A stretch of DNA of 64,000 bases from Numida meleagris. Its lineage: Eukaryota; Chordata; Aves; Galliformes; Numididae. Both the position numbers and the translations under genes were made by a program. Under the pieces are notes generated by a model. That model had not been told where the DNA came from and did not search any database. It saw only the letters and a list, made by a program, of their open reading frames with translations. Positions 13,931-25,400 of the stretch are shown here, in pieces. The stretch's first letter is position 1. Every line of letters starts with the position of its first letter. The stretch lies in NCBI RefSeq assembly GCF_002078875.1, contig NC_034411.1:5770917-5834916 (forward strand). Reading direction: 5' to 3'.

Positions 13931-14165
13931 GCTTTTCTACATTGCTCTTTTTTGACTGTTTTGCATCTTCATATTGCGTTCAAATTTACTGTATATATAG
14001 AATGTATTTCACTTGTTAGGTAATTGCTCTGTGTTTTCCATTGCTCCTAAAACCAGTTTTGTTCAGCTCCCGGCTTTGCATTTTTTAATCTGCCCATTGG
14101 TGAGTTGTTTATAGCCTTGGAGTTTCCAGTGTCAGCCCGATCACTCCATGACTGTATTTCTTACA
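13931..14165 (+). repeat. Unclassified dispersed repeat, copy A
   Basis: This segment aligns, same strand, with 33291-33517. A 23-base stretch is identical (14044-14066 against 33388-33410). Flanking similarity includes CTTTTCTnCATTGnTCT near the left end, a TTCAAATT block, CCATTGGnGAGTTGTTTAT and a block reading GGAGTnTCCnGTG. Small insertions separate the blocks, as expected of two old copies of one interspersed element. I see no RT, no CR1 tail, no terminal repeats and no target duplication, so the class (old LTR, DNA transposon or SINE) is unknown. Confidence 0.6.
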
Positions 14166-15155
14166 TGGCAGGATTTATTTATTGTTAAAAAGAGTCATAG
14201 GCAGCCTTTTTTGGAAAGTCTAAAATGTCTTCAGCTAGAGGGTGGTGTGGCCTTTGCAGAGCAGGTGCTGGGATGAGCCACTAAATCTTCTAGTTCTTGG
14301 CCTTCTCGGACCTGCCCCCGCAGTGGATGAGCAGCTTACAGAAAACTATAGAATAATACAGGCAGGACATAAAATCTGCTTTTCTACTCATGTCACTGTG
14401 ATAACAGCTTTAAAAATAAAAAAAAGTTGCATCTGTATTCTTCCTGTGTCAAAACAAAACCATTCTCTTTCCCTCCATCTGCAACACCAAAAATGCCTTC
14501 AGTAGTACTTTAGCACCAAATTTAACAAGGTTGAATTAGGGGAGTATTAAGCTATCAAATGGACAGATGACTTTTTTATTCTACAAAAAAAAAAATCAGC
14601 TAAATGCAGAATATTGTGGCAACCTCCAGCTATTGAAATATCAGTTGGATTTCCCTCCATTGCTTTCTCTACCTTTAGCCCCTATCCCAGGTTCCCAGGT
14701 TGATCCACTGGATATATACATCCTGGGCTGCTGCCTTCGGGCTCTGAGAAGCTGGTTGGCACCACCTGGGGTTCAGTGCCCAGGTGCATGGGGACAAGTA
14801 TGTGTTTTGATTTGTGACTCAGGGGAGATGACCTGCTCCAGCACACTCGTCTGTGCGAGACAGCTTTCTGCCACTTTGGCCCTGTGCATCCAGGAGTGTC
14901 AGCTGCAGTTGCCAAAGGCAGTTTTTGAAACTGGTCCAGCATTCAGTATGCCTTACCTTTTCTTGTCTTATGGTTTACTACTGTCATAATCTCTTTTTCC
15001 ACCATCTTCTCTATTTTCTAGCATCAGTTATTCTTCTCCTATCTCTGTGTAACTGATGTTCTTTTCCTCAGTCTGTTCCACTCAAGGAACTTAATTTACA
15101 GCTCTGAGAAGAGTAAGAACAAGTTAAGAAGATTAAGAGAATGAAAATAAAGACC

Positions 15156-15197
15156 CAACAGCGTTGTCTTGATCAGGATTTAGATAACGCTGTTGGA
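15156..15197. repeat. Perfect inverted repeat / stem-loop
   Basis: Arm CCAACAGCGTT (15156-15166) is exactly complementary to AACGCTGTTGG (15187-15197). Inside it a G-T wobble and three further pairs extend the stem to 15 pairs around a 12-base loop. Outside the arms pairing stops at once. The stem is shorter than a typical microRNA precursor. It could be a remnant of a small inverted-repeat transposon or a structured RNA; the function is unknown. Confidence 0.7.
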
Positions 15198-18100
15198 AAT
15201 GCAAGTGAGACCATCCAATGAATTATGTATTCTTTTCATACAACCATGTCTCCACTGTTCTGAGGAGAGTCAGTGGAAAAACTGCAGGTTCTTTCTGCCC
15301 TTTAAGGAACTTGACATCTGCAGTGGTGACTGCTGTGTAAAATACAAATGTTACAATCCGTCCTGCCTTTGAATAAAATATATGTTTTTCTATTCAGCAA
15401 GCATTATATTGCATTTTCAGGACTTGGTAAATAGCATTGCCTGCCAAATCTCACATCTTATAATTGTTGGAAACCATAATATTACTCTTAAATGTCAGTG
15501 TTCACTTTTGTGCATCATCTGAGTGTTGCAGTGGCAGCAGAATTCATTCTTGTTTGTAGATTGCAATGTTTTAAATTTGTTCTCAGAATTTTATTCCAAA
15601 GCCATTTAAGGTCAAGGGCAAAAGTGTCTCTGATTACTAGGGTTTCACATAAGATTCCAGTAGAGAACACTTCCTTAGCTGTTAGGTCTCCTGATCAGAA
15701 GTTTGACTTGTTCACATTTTCTGAGTTGTTATTCCTTAGTTTTTGGCACCTTTCCTATAATTCCATTTGAATCCCTTAACAGTACTTCAAGGAAATGAAC
15801 AATTCCAGGTAAGTGTGTGTCATGGCAAATGTTAGCTTGCATTTTCCTTTTCTGTTAAAAGAATACAAAGGAGAAAAGATGAGTGCTGCTAAATCTTGGC
15901 CCTGTGTTGGCAGATCTCTGGTGAATTTCAGTATTAAAAACTGAATATCACAACCAAAACATTTCTGTTGCTTCAGAAGAAAAGGCATGAGGAAGCAGTC
16001 TCCTCATTGTAGGCAGTCCACTTTGCAAGATTACGGGATGGTATAAATGTCCCAGGCAACTTATGAGAGTCAATCCTTTCAGTGCTGTTAGGAGGGCTGC
16101 AAATAAAGACAGCTTCTGGAAAGTCACTATTTGCTAGTAAGTCAGTGAGAAATCTCAGGTACGTGCAGAGAAACACTCTTGTATGGAGGTAAAAATGAGA
16201 ACCTACCTCTTGGTTTAGGTAATTTTCTGTTTCTGCTTGTTTCAGCAGCACAGGTAGACACCATTTCCCAAGTGGAAGATGCAATAAAAACTTGTAAATT
16301 ATGCATAAGAATGGCCTGTGGCCTATACTGCACTACTGCAATTATCATGATTCATTGGCCACTGGGTTCAACCTACAAATCAGTGTGTTCCCACAGACAT
16401 CAGCAAGCTGTGCCTCATCAAAGTAGAAGGGAAAACACCTTCCAATCTCTAACTTGAACCCAGAAGCCATCTACGTTAAATCACTTTAGCCATACTTCTG
16501 TACACAGGCTTGCACTTGTAAGTACCATTTCCAATAGTAACATTTAGATATCCTTCTGTGTAAGTGTGGGACTGTGCTAAAAGGAAATGTCTAGGTTGAA
16601 AATGGTTGCACGTACATACAATATTTGACATCAAATTATTTCAAACTACCAGACCTTCCTGGATTTTTCCCCCTTCCACAGCATTTTTCCTGTTGACATC
16701 TTTCCCTTACTGTTTAGATCATTCCATTGGTTTTTTCCTCAATATGTTATTATTTATTGTTTTTTTTTTTAAGGCGTACAGTAAGTACTCTTCTCCTTGC
16801 TTAGGTCTGGAAGACATTACTGTAATCAGATGATTCTCTGGGAATAGATGTGACAAATAGGGTTTTTTCTAAGTAACATTTTTGTTTTCTGTACCAAAGT
16901 CCCTTTTTTTCCCCATATGATCTGACATGAGATTGAGTGTTAGCAATCATACTTGAATGAACCAGTGGGTCTCCGATCTGAAATTCAGAAATGTCAAACT
17001 ATCTTTTCTGTTCAGGGCTAATAATCTAGTTCCAGATTGCATTTATTTAATAAGGGATTTTTTTTTCTTTTCATATTTTCCTTCTCTAATATTAAAAATA
17101 AACTACTTTCAGTAAAGCAAACAGAGACTAGGCGAAGCTTGTGTGATTTGGTAATTTATCAAGTGTGGCTGCCAGGGAATGAGACACAAGACTTTCGTCA
17201 GCTGCTTAAAAAATGTATGTTTGCTTTCATAATGGAGTTGAAGTGTAGGCGAGTGCATGAGGTAGAAACCTAGCTTATCTCTTTAATAGAAAATGTTCCT
17301 AGGAAAACATGCTGATATGTGCAGTCATAATTAGTAATGACGGCAGTTTTTGAAAGGGGAAAAAGTAAAATGTAACTGAAAGGACTGCATTTTTTCTTGT
17401 TCTGTAGAACGTACTACCTCAGAACTAAGCTAGTAAGAAAATAACAGCAGAAAATAAGCAGAAGCTAGAATACGAAGTGACTGGAGGGAACAGCTTTTGT
17501 TTAGCACTAAGTTATTTTCAGTTCAAATATGAAAAATGCTAGAACTTGGTGCATTGCTAATACAGATCAGTCTAGCTCCAATATAGCTCCAGTCCTTCTC
17601 TGTGGACTATGTCAAATTTGTACCAAGGGAGAATCTGACTGGATATGAGCAGCTTGTGTTAGTGTGACAGCAGGAGCTCTTGTGTCAGTGATCATATTCG
17701 GCGTAACTCAGTTTAGCAAATGCAACTCTAATGTGCAATGTGGAAGTGGCATAGGATGCAGAAAATGTGTCATTCAAATTATTTCAAGAAGTAAAGTTAT
17801 TTTCTGAAGATGCAAGTTCTCATAATCAACTCTCATAGCGGGGTATGTATTGTTCTGGGCACGTCTGTGCTGGATAATGATAGTACAGTTCTAAAACATC
17901 AAGTTAATGGAATAACAGAGTATACTTCTATTGCACCTGCACAAATTACTGATACTCTTCTTGTTGCTATTTATTCCCTGCAGTTCACCTCCCATTAAAC
18001 ATGGGGCTCTTATTTTGCACATAGCTTTCTGTGCATGAGGCTGCATTTAAGTAGTTCTTTGCACCGCACAGCAGAAAGTGGGAGCAAATAGCGGTATGTT

Positions 18101-18737
18101 TGAGATTTTACTGAACTTGGTATTTACAGACATTGCTAGGCTCTGTATAACATTTTTGGTGGTGTGCCATGAAAGATTTTGTATCAAGGCACAGCACTGC
18201 TGCCTATTTCTGTTCCATTCAGTTGAAATTCTGTAGTGAAGCTGTTCTTTCAGTGATGCAAAGCTCTTTCAGCTTTTTGCAGATTGTTTGAAACTTGCCT
18301 CTACATGATATCCTCTGACACTCAAACACAGTTTTTGGTGGGAATTCTGTATAAGAGAAGAGGTTAAGGAGACTGCATATTTTATTGTGGCAGATGTCAA
18401 GAAAACCATTTTCCCATTGTGTATAAGGATGTAATTTATCTGAGTAAGTCTCTTTAGAAGAATTGTGAATCGAAAAATGCAAAAGTAAGGATCGCTTTGT
18501 TTATAAAAACTCAGTCTTATTTTTGGTCTATTTTTTTTATTTAAGTTTTTAGATTCTACTGTAAAGCATTTGAAAAGCAGAAGGTAGAACTGATGTTTCT
18601 ATTACAGAGAGGTAAACTTTCTGTTCAATGAGAGCCTTCACGTTTTCCATTTCACTTCTTTCTGTGTAAACGTAGATCATATGTTATGTCTTCCAGCCCT
18701 TAACTGAGACCTCTTAAAGTTATTCACGCCACAAGTA

Positions 18738-18792
18738 TTCATAGTATCATAGGGGTTGGAAGGGACCTCTGGAGCTCATCAAGACCAACCTC
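18738..18792 (-). mobile_element. CR1 LINE 3' end, very short fragment
   Basis: The reverse complement shows the CR1 3' terminus: a GGTTGGTCTTGATGAGCTCC-like block, then the conserved AGAGGTCCCTTCCAACCCC, then degraded ATGATAC and TATGAAT octamers. Only about 55 bases remain, which fits strong 5' truncation, the normal outcome of CR1 reverse transcription. No coding content. Confidence 0.85.
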
Positions 18793-20246
18793 TTCTTTTA
18801 CTTGAAACAAATTACAACCAAAGCTTCTTTAGAGCATTAATTTTTCCATTTATGGTTCTTCTGCAAAATTGGAGCTACAGGTCATAATGACACAGCATGT
18901 AAATACTGGATTATACTTACTGAAGTTAAGCAGATATGAAATGTTTTTGACATTTTCCAGAATAGCTGTGGTTGTGCTGTCTGTGAGATCAGATCTGGGT
19001 GGGAGCTGCAGTGCCATAAGATGAGTAGGAAGAAGTACAGTCACAGAGATCTTGTTTTGTGCAGGTTTAATAATTTACAGAAAGTCTTTGACATCTCATG
19101 TGCTGATCTGGGAGTGGATGCCCGTTATTCCAATCCCAAGCAATGACTTTGTAGTTAATAATTCAGCGTTACTACCAGCGTAGATCGTTACATACAGAAA
19201 TTTGGTACTCCAACTTTGCCACCTAAGGTACAACTTGCATTTGCAAGATGCATTGCTTTTATTTTGGAAGGCAAGTTCTTGAGACAAAGGAACTCTTCCC
19301 AGTGATCTTTGGTGACAGTACTGATTAATACCACCTCTGTCATCTCCTACGCTGTGGGAATGAGATTTTTTTACTGCTAGTCATCTTCTCTGAACTCAAC
19401 ACACAAAAGAAAGTTTTCGAAATAACATGTAACTTTGTTGGTGGTTAACTGAGTTATCTGTATTAATACTTACTACCATGTGTGTGTTTATGTTACTAGA
19501 CAATTGCCTCTCCTTCTTTCTTGTGCACTACAGCATTAGTATTCAGAACTCAACACTGCAAGAGTGATAATTCAGACCTGAAAGTGAATTCCCTGTAAAC
19601 ATGTCTGCATGCCTTATCAGGGCTGTTTCTGAATGACACATGAGCTTTGCCATTCTGCTGTGAGTGCTGCCATCTCCCAGAAGTGAGGCAAGCGGTGGCA
19701 GGAGCAGATGGCTCTCTGTGGTGCTGCTGATCACGCAGGTAGCTTGATGCTGTCTGAGGTTGCCTCGTGTTGTGTAACCTGAGTCATTGGAACAGTCTGG
19801 GAGAGGGCATTGCAGTATCTACAGGCTACAACTTGCACACGCAGGCACGTTGCTTCTTTCAAAAATACAGGGGTTCGAAAAACAGAAAGCAAAATCTCTC
19901 AATTATTCCTCATGTAACTAGAAATAAAGGCAATAGTTGTTGGGAATGGAGGAGGGAACAGACCATACAGTACTGCCCATAAAGGATAGGTGAGGGATTA
20001 GAAGCAAGAGAGCTATGGGAAGAAAGAGATTCTGACATGAACTCCTGTTATCTTAGCTTTGATGCTGCTGAGTCACAGGCAATTTAAGGAATCCTCTGCA
20101 AATTTTGTGCTGTAAAATGCAATAATTCTGCATACAGGGGATAAGATGGGCACAGGTGCTCCTTATGAGAAAGCGAAACATTGCTCTGTACAAGTATCAA
20201 GTTTGCAGCTTGTTGTGTAAAAGGCACCAGCTGCATAATATTTAAC
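18793..20246. other. Unique sequence without a recognised gene
   Basis: About 1.5 kb between CR1 fragments. No recognisable exon, RNA gene or repeat was seen; open frames are short and without domains. Confidence 0.55.
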
Positions 20247-20357
20247 AGTATTTTAGGGGCATGGTTTAGTGGGCATGGTGGTGATGGGTTGATGATTGGA
20301 TGGTTGATCTTGGTGGTCTTTTCCAATTTCACTGATTCTTTGATTCTATTCTATGAT
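20247..20357 (+). mobile_element. CR1 LINE 3' tail fragment
   Basis: Plus-strand CR1 3' end: a GGCATGGTTTAGTGGGCATG block, the GGTGATGGGTTGATG block, then the TTGATCTTGGTGGTCTTTTC block and terminal octamers TGATTCTT, TGATTCTA and TTCTATGA. No RT is present upstream. It corresponds to the part missing from the CR1 body at 21541-22445, which lies about 1.2 kb downstream on the same strand. Confidence 0.9.
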
Positions 20358-21540
20358 CTATTGGTAGATCTCAATGTATTTGCAGAGGAAGGGTGGACCA
20401 ACTCCTTTCCTCCCCACGCACCTGCTATTTGGAAACAGAATGATGGTGGTATGGTAATAACTTGCTAAAACCATCATGGCCCTGAGTATGTCCCTGGGGC
20501 ATGACCCTGTGTATGCTGGATCCCAGGGCAGGGCTCTTCCTCTTCGGCTAGTCCACACAGAGTGTTAGAAACATGTGCTGTGTAGGACAGCTTCAGGTAT
20601 TTTGCATAAAACCAGCCACTGGAAGATTTTTCTATATACGCCTTTGCACAGCTAGAATCCCTTACAAGTAACAGGAAAGAGGAATGAGAGAATTTAGGTA
20701 CTAGCATGAATGAAGAAATGGCATGCAAAGAGATACTTTGAGATTGTTGAAGTAGTGATTGTAGGGACCTTAGGCTGGGTCTCAAGATCATTGTGTATTC
20801 TTTCTGTGTTACAACATCTGCAGTTGTAACTGCTCACAATGAAAATATCCCCGACACACTGGGATTTCATCATCTGATTGTTCATTTTGTCTGAAACATT
20901 CATGCACCTCCCCAAAGCCCTCTGCTTTCTTCTATTTGCAAGGTTCCCCTGGTATATGGGAGGGAAGAGAGCTGTGCACAGCATGCTGATGAGAGAAGTC
21001 TGCCTGGGATATGGGGCAGAGAGGAGGGAGGTGGATGAATTGAAAGCTGTTTTAAGAGGAACATTGCCATGGTAACCACCTTGTTTCCTCTGTGTGTGCA
21101 GAGGTATGCTGGATACTTACTTCTTGGAGTGAAGCTCATATCTCAAATTTGCAATGTGGAAGTGCCTCAGAGATCCATGGGGATGTACCTACAGGAAGCT
21201 GGCACTGCCCAGAAGGTCTGCTCCTATCTCTCCTGCTGAGGAGCTGGCCAGCAGTTTGGTTGTCTCGCCGTTGTCAAGCTGAGTTCTCATGGCTCACTGT
21301 GAGAGGGAGCAAGTGAGGTGCCTTGTCAGGCCTGCCCTGATCCCTGCTGAGGAAGAGAGCAGCTCTAAGCTTCAGGGGACAGGGTGTCTACACATTCTTA
21401 CATTATGGTGTGAGTGATTAATATACCCATAGCCTTTCAGACTGATTTCTTGCTCCCATTTTGTTCTTAATTATTTAAAGGTGATCATTACTTGTGAACT
21501 GATGTCTGCTGGGTTCAGGCTTATGTGTCTCTATATAGTG
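20358..21540. other. Unique sequence between two CR1 pieces
   Basis: About 1.2 kb separating a CR1 3' tail (20247) from a CR1 body (21541). No recognisable exon; open frames up to 105 codons on both strands lack domains. Slightly more GC-rich near 20900-21350. Confidence 0.5.
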
Positions 21541-22445
21541 GATGGAGTTAAATCCAGTTGTGGTGACTAGTCATGAGTGGTGTTCCCCAGGGGTTAGTAC
21601 TGGGACCTGTCCTGTTTAATATTTTTATTGATGACTTGGATGAGGGGATTGAGCACAACCTCAGTGAGTTTGCAGATGACACCAGGTTGGCAGGAACTGT
21701 TGATCTGCCTGAGGGTAGGAAGTCCCTACAGAGGGATCTGGACAGGCTGGATAGCTGGACTGAGGCCAGTGGGATGAAGTTCAACAAGACCGAGTGCCGG
21801 GTCCTGCACTTTGGCCAAAACAACCCCAGGCAATGCTACAGGCTTGGGGCAGAGTGGCTGGAAGACTGTGTGGAGGAAATGGGCCTGGGGGTGTTTGTCA
21901 GTGCTTAGCTGAGCATGAGCCAGCAGTGTGCCCAGGTGGCCAAGAAAGCCGATGGCATCCTGGCTTGTATCAGAAATAGTGCTGCCAGTAGGAGCAGGGA
22001 AGTGATCATCCCTCTGTACTCAGCACCGGTGAGGCCGTGCCTCGAGTGCTGTGTTCAGTGTTGGGCCCCTCACTACAAGAAAGGCACTGAGGCCCTGGAG
22101 CATGTCCAGAGAAGGGCAGCGGAGCTGTGAGGGGTCTGGAGCACAAGTGTGATGGGGAGCAGCTGAGGGAGCTGGGGGTGCTCAGTGTGGAGAAGAGGAG
22201 GCTCAGGGGTGACCTCATCACTCTTTGTAACGACCTGAAAGGAGGCTGTGTGAGGTGGGGGTCATCCTCTTTTCCTGCGTAACTAGTGGTAGGACGAGAG
22301 ATAACGGCCTCAAGTTGCGCCAGGGGAGATTCAGGCTGGACATCAGGAAAAGAGCTGACTCTCTCAAAAGAGTGGTCAAACACTGGAATGGGCTTCCCAC
22401 GGAGTTGTTTAAGAAACATTTAGATGTGGTATTAAGGGACGTGGA
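21541..22445 (+). pseudogene. CR1 LINE reverse transcriptase remnant lacking its 3' tail
   Basis: The best preserved RT fragment in the window. The frame at about 21573-21908 has the GVPQG block, a [13 protein letters not shown] block and an intact FADD catalytic box (about 21669-21680). It then stops at TAG 21906-21908. The same frame resumes at 21915 ([14 protein letters not shown] block, VRP-block, WAPHYKK) and stops at TGA 22128-22130. A frame change leads to 22255-22443, which carries [19 protein letters not shown] and ends near VLRDV. It is 5'-truncated (no motif A) and also lacks the 3' untranslated tail with octamers, which is unusual for a CR1 insertion. Two stops and a frameshift make it inactive. 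Confidence 0.93.
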
Positions 22446-25400
22446 ACCCCAGGACACTCCTGGGGTTCATTCTGCTTACCTGCACAATACTTTGTATTTT
22501 GCTTTTCTGAAGTTCTTTGAAACTTTTTAAATTATTGGTTATTGGTGATTTTTTGTTGTAGAGGTTTGAGTCTTATTCTCTTTCTTTTTCTGTCTAAGAA
22601 AATTTTGAGAAAATAACCAATGTTTCTTCCTGCAAAGCTGAAATAGCACTTGTGTCTTTTTAAGGTTGTGAAGTATGCATCCTTCATTGTAACTTGATTC
22701 CTTTCATCGTTGCCAACATCACATAGCAAAACAACAAATTAGAATGAAAAAGTGATTTATTTTTCAAGTGCTGTGATTATACTTTGCTGTCTATGTTTAT
22801 TAAGCTTTGAGAATACCTCCTGTTGTATATGCATATATATACATCTATTTTTCCTTACAGAAAAAAGCTGGGAATCAGAGAGAAAAATTCCACGAGAACT
22901 ACTAGCTTTTGTATGCAGATCTTGTTAATATATTGAACTGACAAATCTGTTTAACTTTTGCACAGATTTGCTTGTTTTGGAACGTATTTACTGTCCTCCA
23001 TTCCCCGTGTTTGTGAACTGAAGATCTCTTTCCTTTCTTTCATCACACAAGTGGCAGTCAGCTTCTTGCAAGGATAGGGAAAGGATGTTTCTAATTACTG
23101 TTTGCTTCATGCCAGTGCTGCTTTCAAGTGTTGATAATGATAAAGTAATAGTTTGAGCCATCCTTTTGTTGACTGTGACCTTGTGTGTTTCCCTACTGCC
23201 TTGTGCAGTCAGTTTATGGCCTTTAAAGATACAAGGGAAAACAAGAGCCTAGAATGCACTGCGCTTTAAAGACTCGCATTGCTCTGGGAACAGAGTGGAA
23301 CAGTTTGTTGATGACTGACATTTACGATAAGCACCAATACACAAGTCCTAAAGTTCTCCTAGCTCAGAGTAGGTGTAAATGAGGGAGGCATGACAAATGT
23401 AAGTTAATTTAGTCTGTTGGCAACCATCTATGATCTACATGAAAACTGTTATGAAATCTTCTAGTTGAATTTATATTAAAAAGTAGGGCTGTGGATGTAA
23501 ATTTGGAGAGCCTGTGTATGGAAATTCAGGACCTGTGCATTCCTTTTTTAGGCATCGTACTATTTATGGGTTGCCCTTGGGAAGACTCTGAAAGTGAGTA
23601 ATAATTGCTCACTGTTTCTGTATAACGATAGGATATTTAATCTCCTTTATACATTGTATGTTACGTCATTGTAGGAAATCTTTCAGAAAGCTAATGTTGT
23701 AGATGGATTCAAAGTAGGGAGGGCACAAAACTAATTAACATATGTTGACTTAATTGTTCTGGGATGTGATAGGGTTTCAGATGGGAACTTCAGTCACTGC
23801 TGCTTGAAACAAGGTTAGATAATCATTTATTCTGGTTACGAATAAAGCTTTCAAGATTGGATATTTAACCTCAAGATTTTCACTGTTTGATAAGAGGCAA
23901 GAATGTTATGAATCTGTGGAGAAGAATAAGCTGGCTAGTGTGCTACCGTTGTGAAACTCAGAGCCGTTTTTTAATAGAGGAAACAGAAAACAAGTTTTTA
24001 TCAGAGTGGAGGTTGCTGAGAGTTGTGGAGGATGGCAAGAGGCAATTTTATTGTGTTCCAGCTTAATGATGCAGTGCAGCAAAGGTAGTGCTGAATCAGA
24101 GCTACTCTGTAATCATTCGTCAGGGTCAGGAGAAGAGTGTTCTTTGCAGTGGAAACATGCTGTGCCCAAGCTCCAGGGGGGATGTTACTGGCTGATATGT
24201 GAATGTTCTTCCAGGACAGTGCTGCATAAGAAATGGCAAGAAGAGATAAACAGTTGGCTGCTCTTGGCACTTGGGTTCCAGCTGAAAGGGATTGGAAAGA
24301 CTATTTCGTTGCACGAAGGTCTGTCTTCCCACTGCAACTTGTTTACCACACTGACACATGCATGTAAATAAAGATGCTGAAGCAACATGTAGGTTGTTCC
24401 CTTTTTCCAGGAATCCCAGACAGTGTGTAATTCTGAGGAAGCATCTTAGTTCTCAATACGCTTCATGAACTGGCTATCTAGACTGTGACCATATAAAGTG
24501 TGGCATCATGCCTCAATTATTTTTGTCAGCATTAAGAGGAGAAAAAAACTGGGGTCACAAATAATGTAAGTTCTGGGCCAAATCTCAGACAGCCCTCCTT
24601 GTCACGTTACTGTACAATTAGAAGTCACAGAGAGGTATACTGAAGATGGTACTTTAAAGTCTTTAGAGTAGGGTTTTAGAAAAAGAAGGCCATGTTGTCT
24701 CAGACAGATTGTTCTTTCCAAATGTCTTTGCAAAGAGATTTGTATGGGTGGTTATATCTAGCCTTAGAGATTCCTATGGAACTCTCATTAAAGGAAAAAT
24801 GAAGTATTTTAGCAGTACTCAATTTTGAGGAAACCTGACTGTAGTAAAATATTAGAGCATGGCTCTCTGGAGAGTCACTTATAGATGATGACCAGATAAA
24901 CTACGTAAATGATGCAAGAAAGCAAGAGACTAATGACTTGCTGCCATTTACAGAAGAATGCATTCAGAAATCGTTTTCTCTTTGGTAAAATTTATTAAAA
25001 ATTACAAATGTTGTTTAGAAAGACAAAAGGCTTGCTCATGAATTCAAGGCTGTGATTTGAGGGCTTATGCTACTCCAGAATATGGTGCTTGCCAGCTGTC
25101 CTCCTCACACTGTCATATGAGCAAGAATATGTACTTGGGCCTCCTGTTGCTCTGAAGAATGGGAACAGGGAACCTGGAGACATGTACCTGGGTGCTACAT
25201 GCCATATCACTAATACTTACCCGTAATGGGACTGGGAAGCAGCAGCATAGTAGTGTTATAGGTAAAAGGATTTATTTATCCCCCTTTTACTAACTGCCAG
25301 TGTCTTATTATCCAGTAGTGTTAACAACAGAAATGCATGATGGAGTTGACTTAAACACCACCTCGTAGGTTGTTTCTTGACTGCAAGACAGATATGAAGA

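Larger units (their letters stand above)
8647..18737. other. Unique sequence without a recognised gene
   Basis: About 10 kb of AT-rich DNA with no recognised coding exon. It contains one copy of an unclassified dispersed repeat (13931-14165), a strong hairpin (15156-15197) and homopolymer T tracts, for example 16760-16770. The longest frame is 140 codons (14567-14989). It sits in a slightly more GC-rich stretch, has no recognisable domain, and the opposite strand is also open there, so I treat it as chance. The stretch 9040-9170 has a mix of AT-rich and TCF-like words that could be regulatory. Confidence 0.55.

Noticed and set aside
14567..14989. 140-codon open frame, the longest non-CR1 frame
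   Set aside because: No recognisable domain, opposite strand also open, no flanking splice signals of quality; length is within chance for 64 kb.
19868..19885. tRNA-like GGTTCGAA word
   Set aside because: No A-box, no cloverleaf arms around it.
24006..24371. 121-codon open frame
   Set aside because: No domain recognised; several overlapping frames on the other strand; no exon signals.
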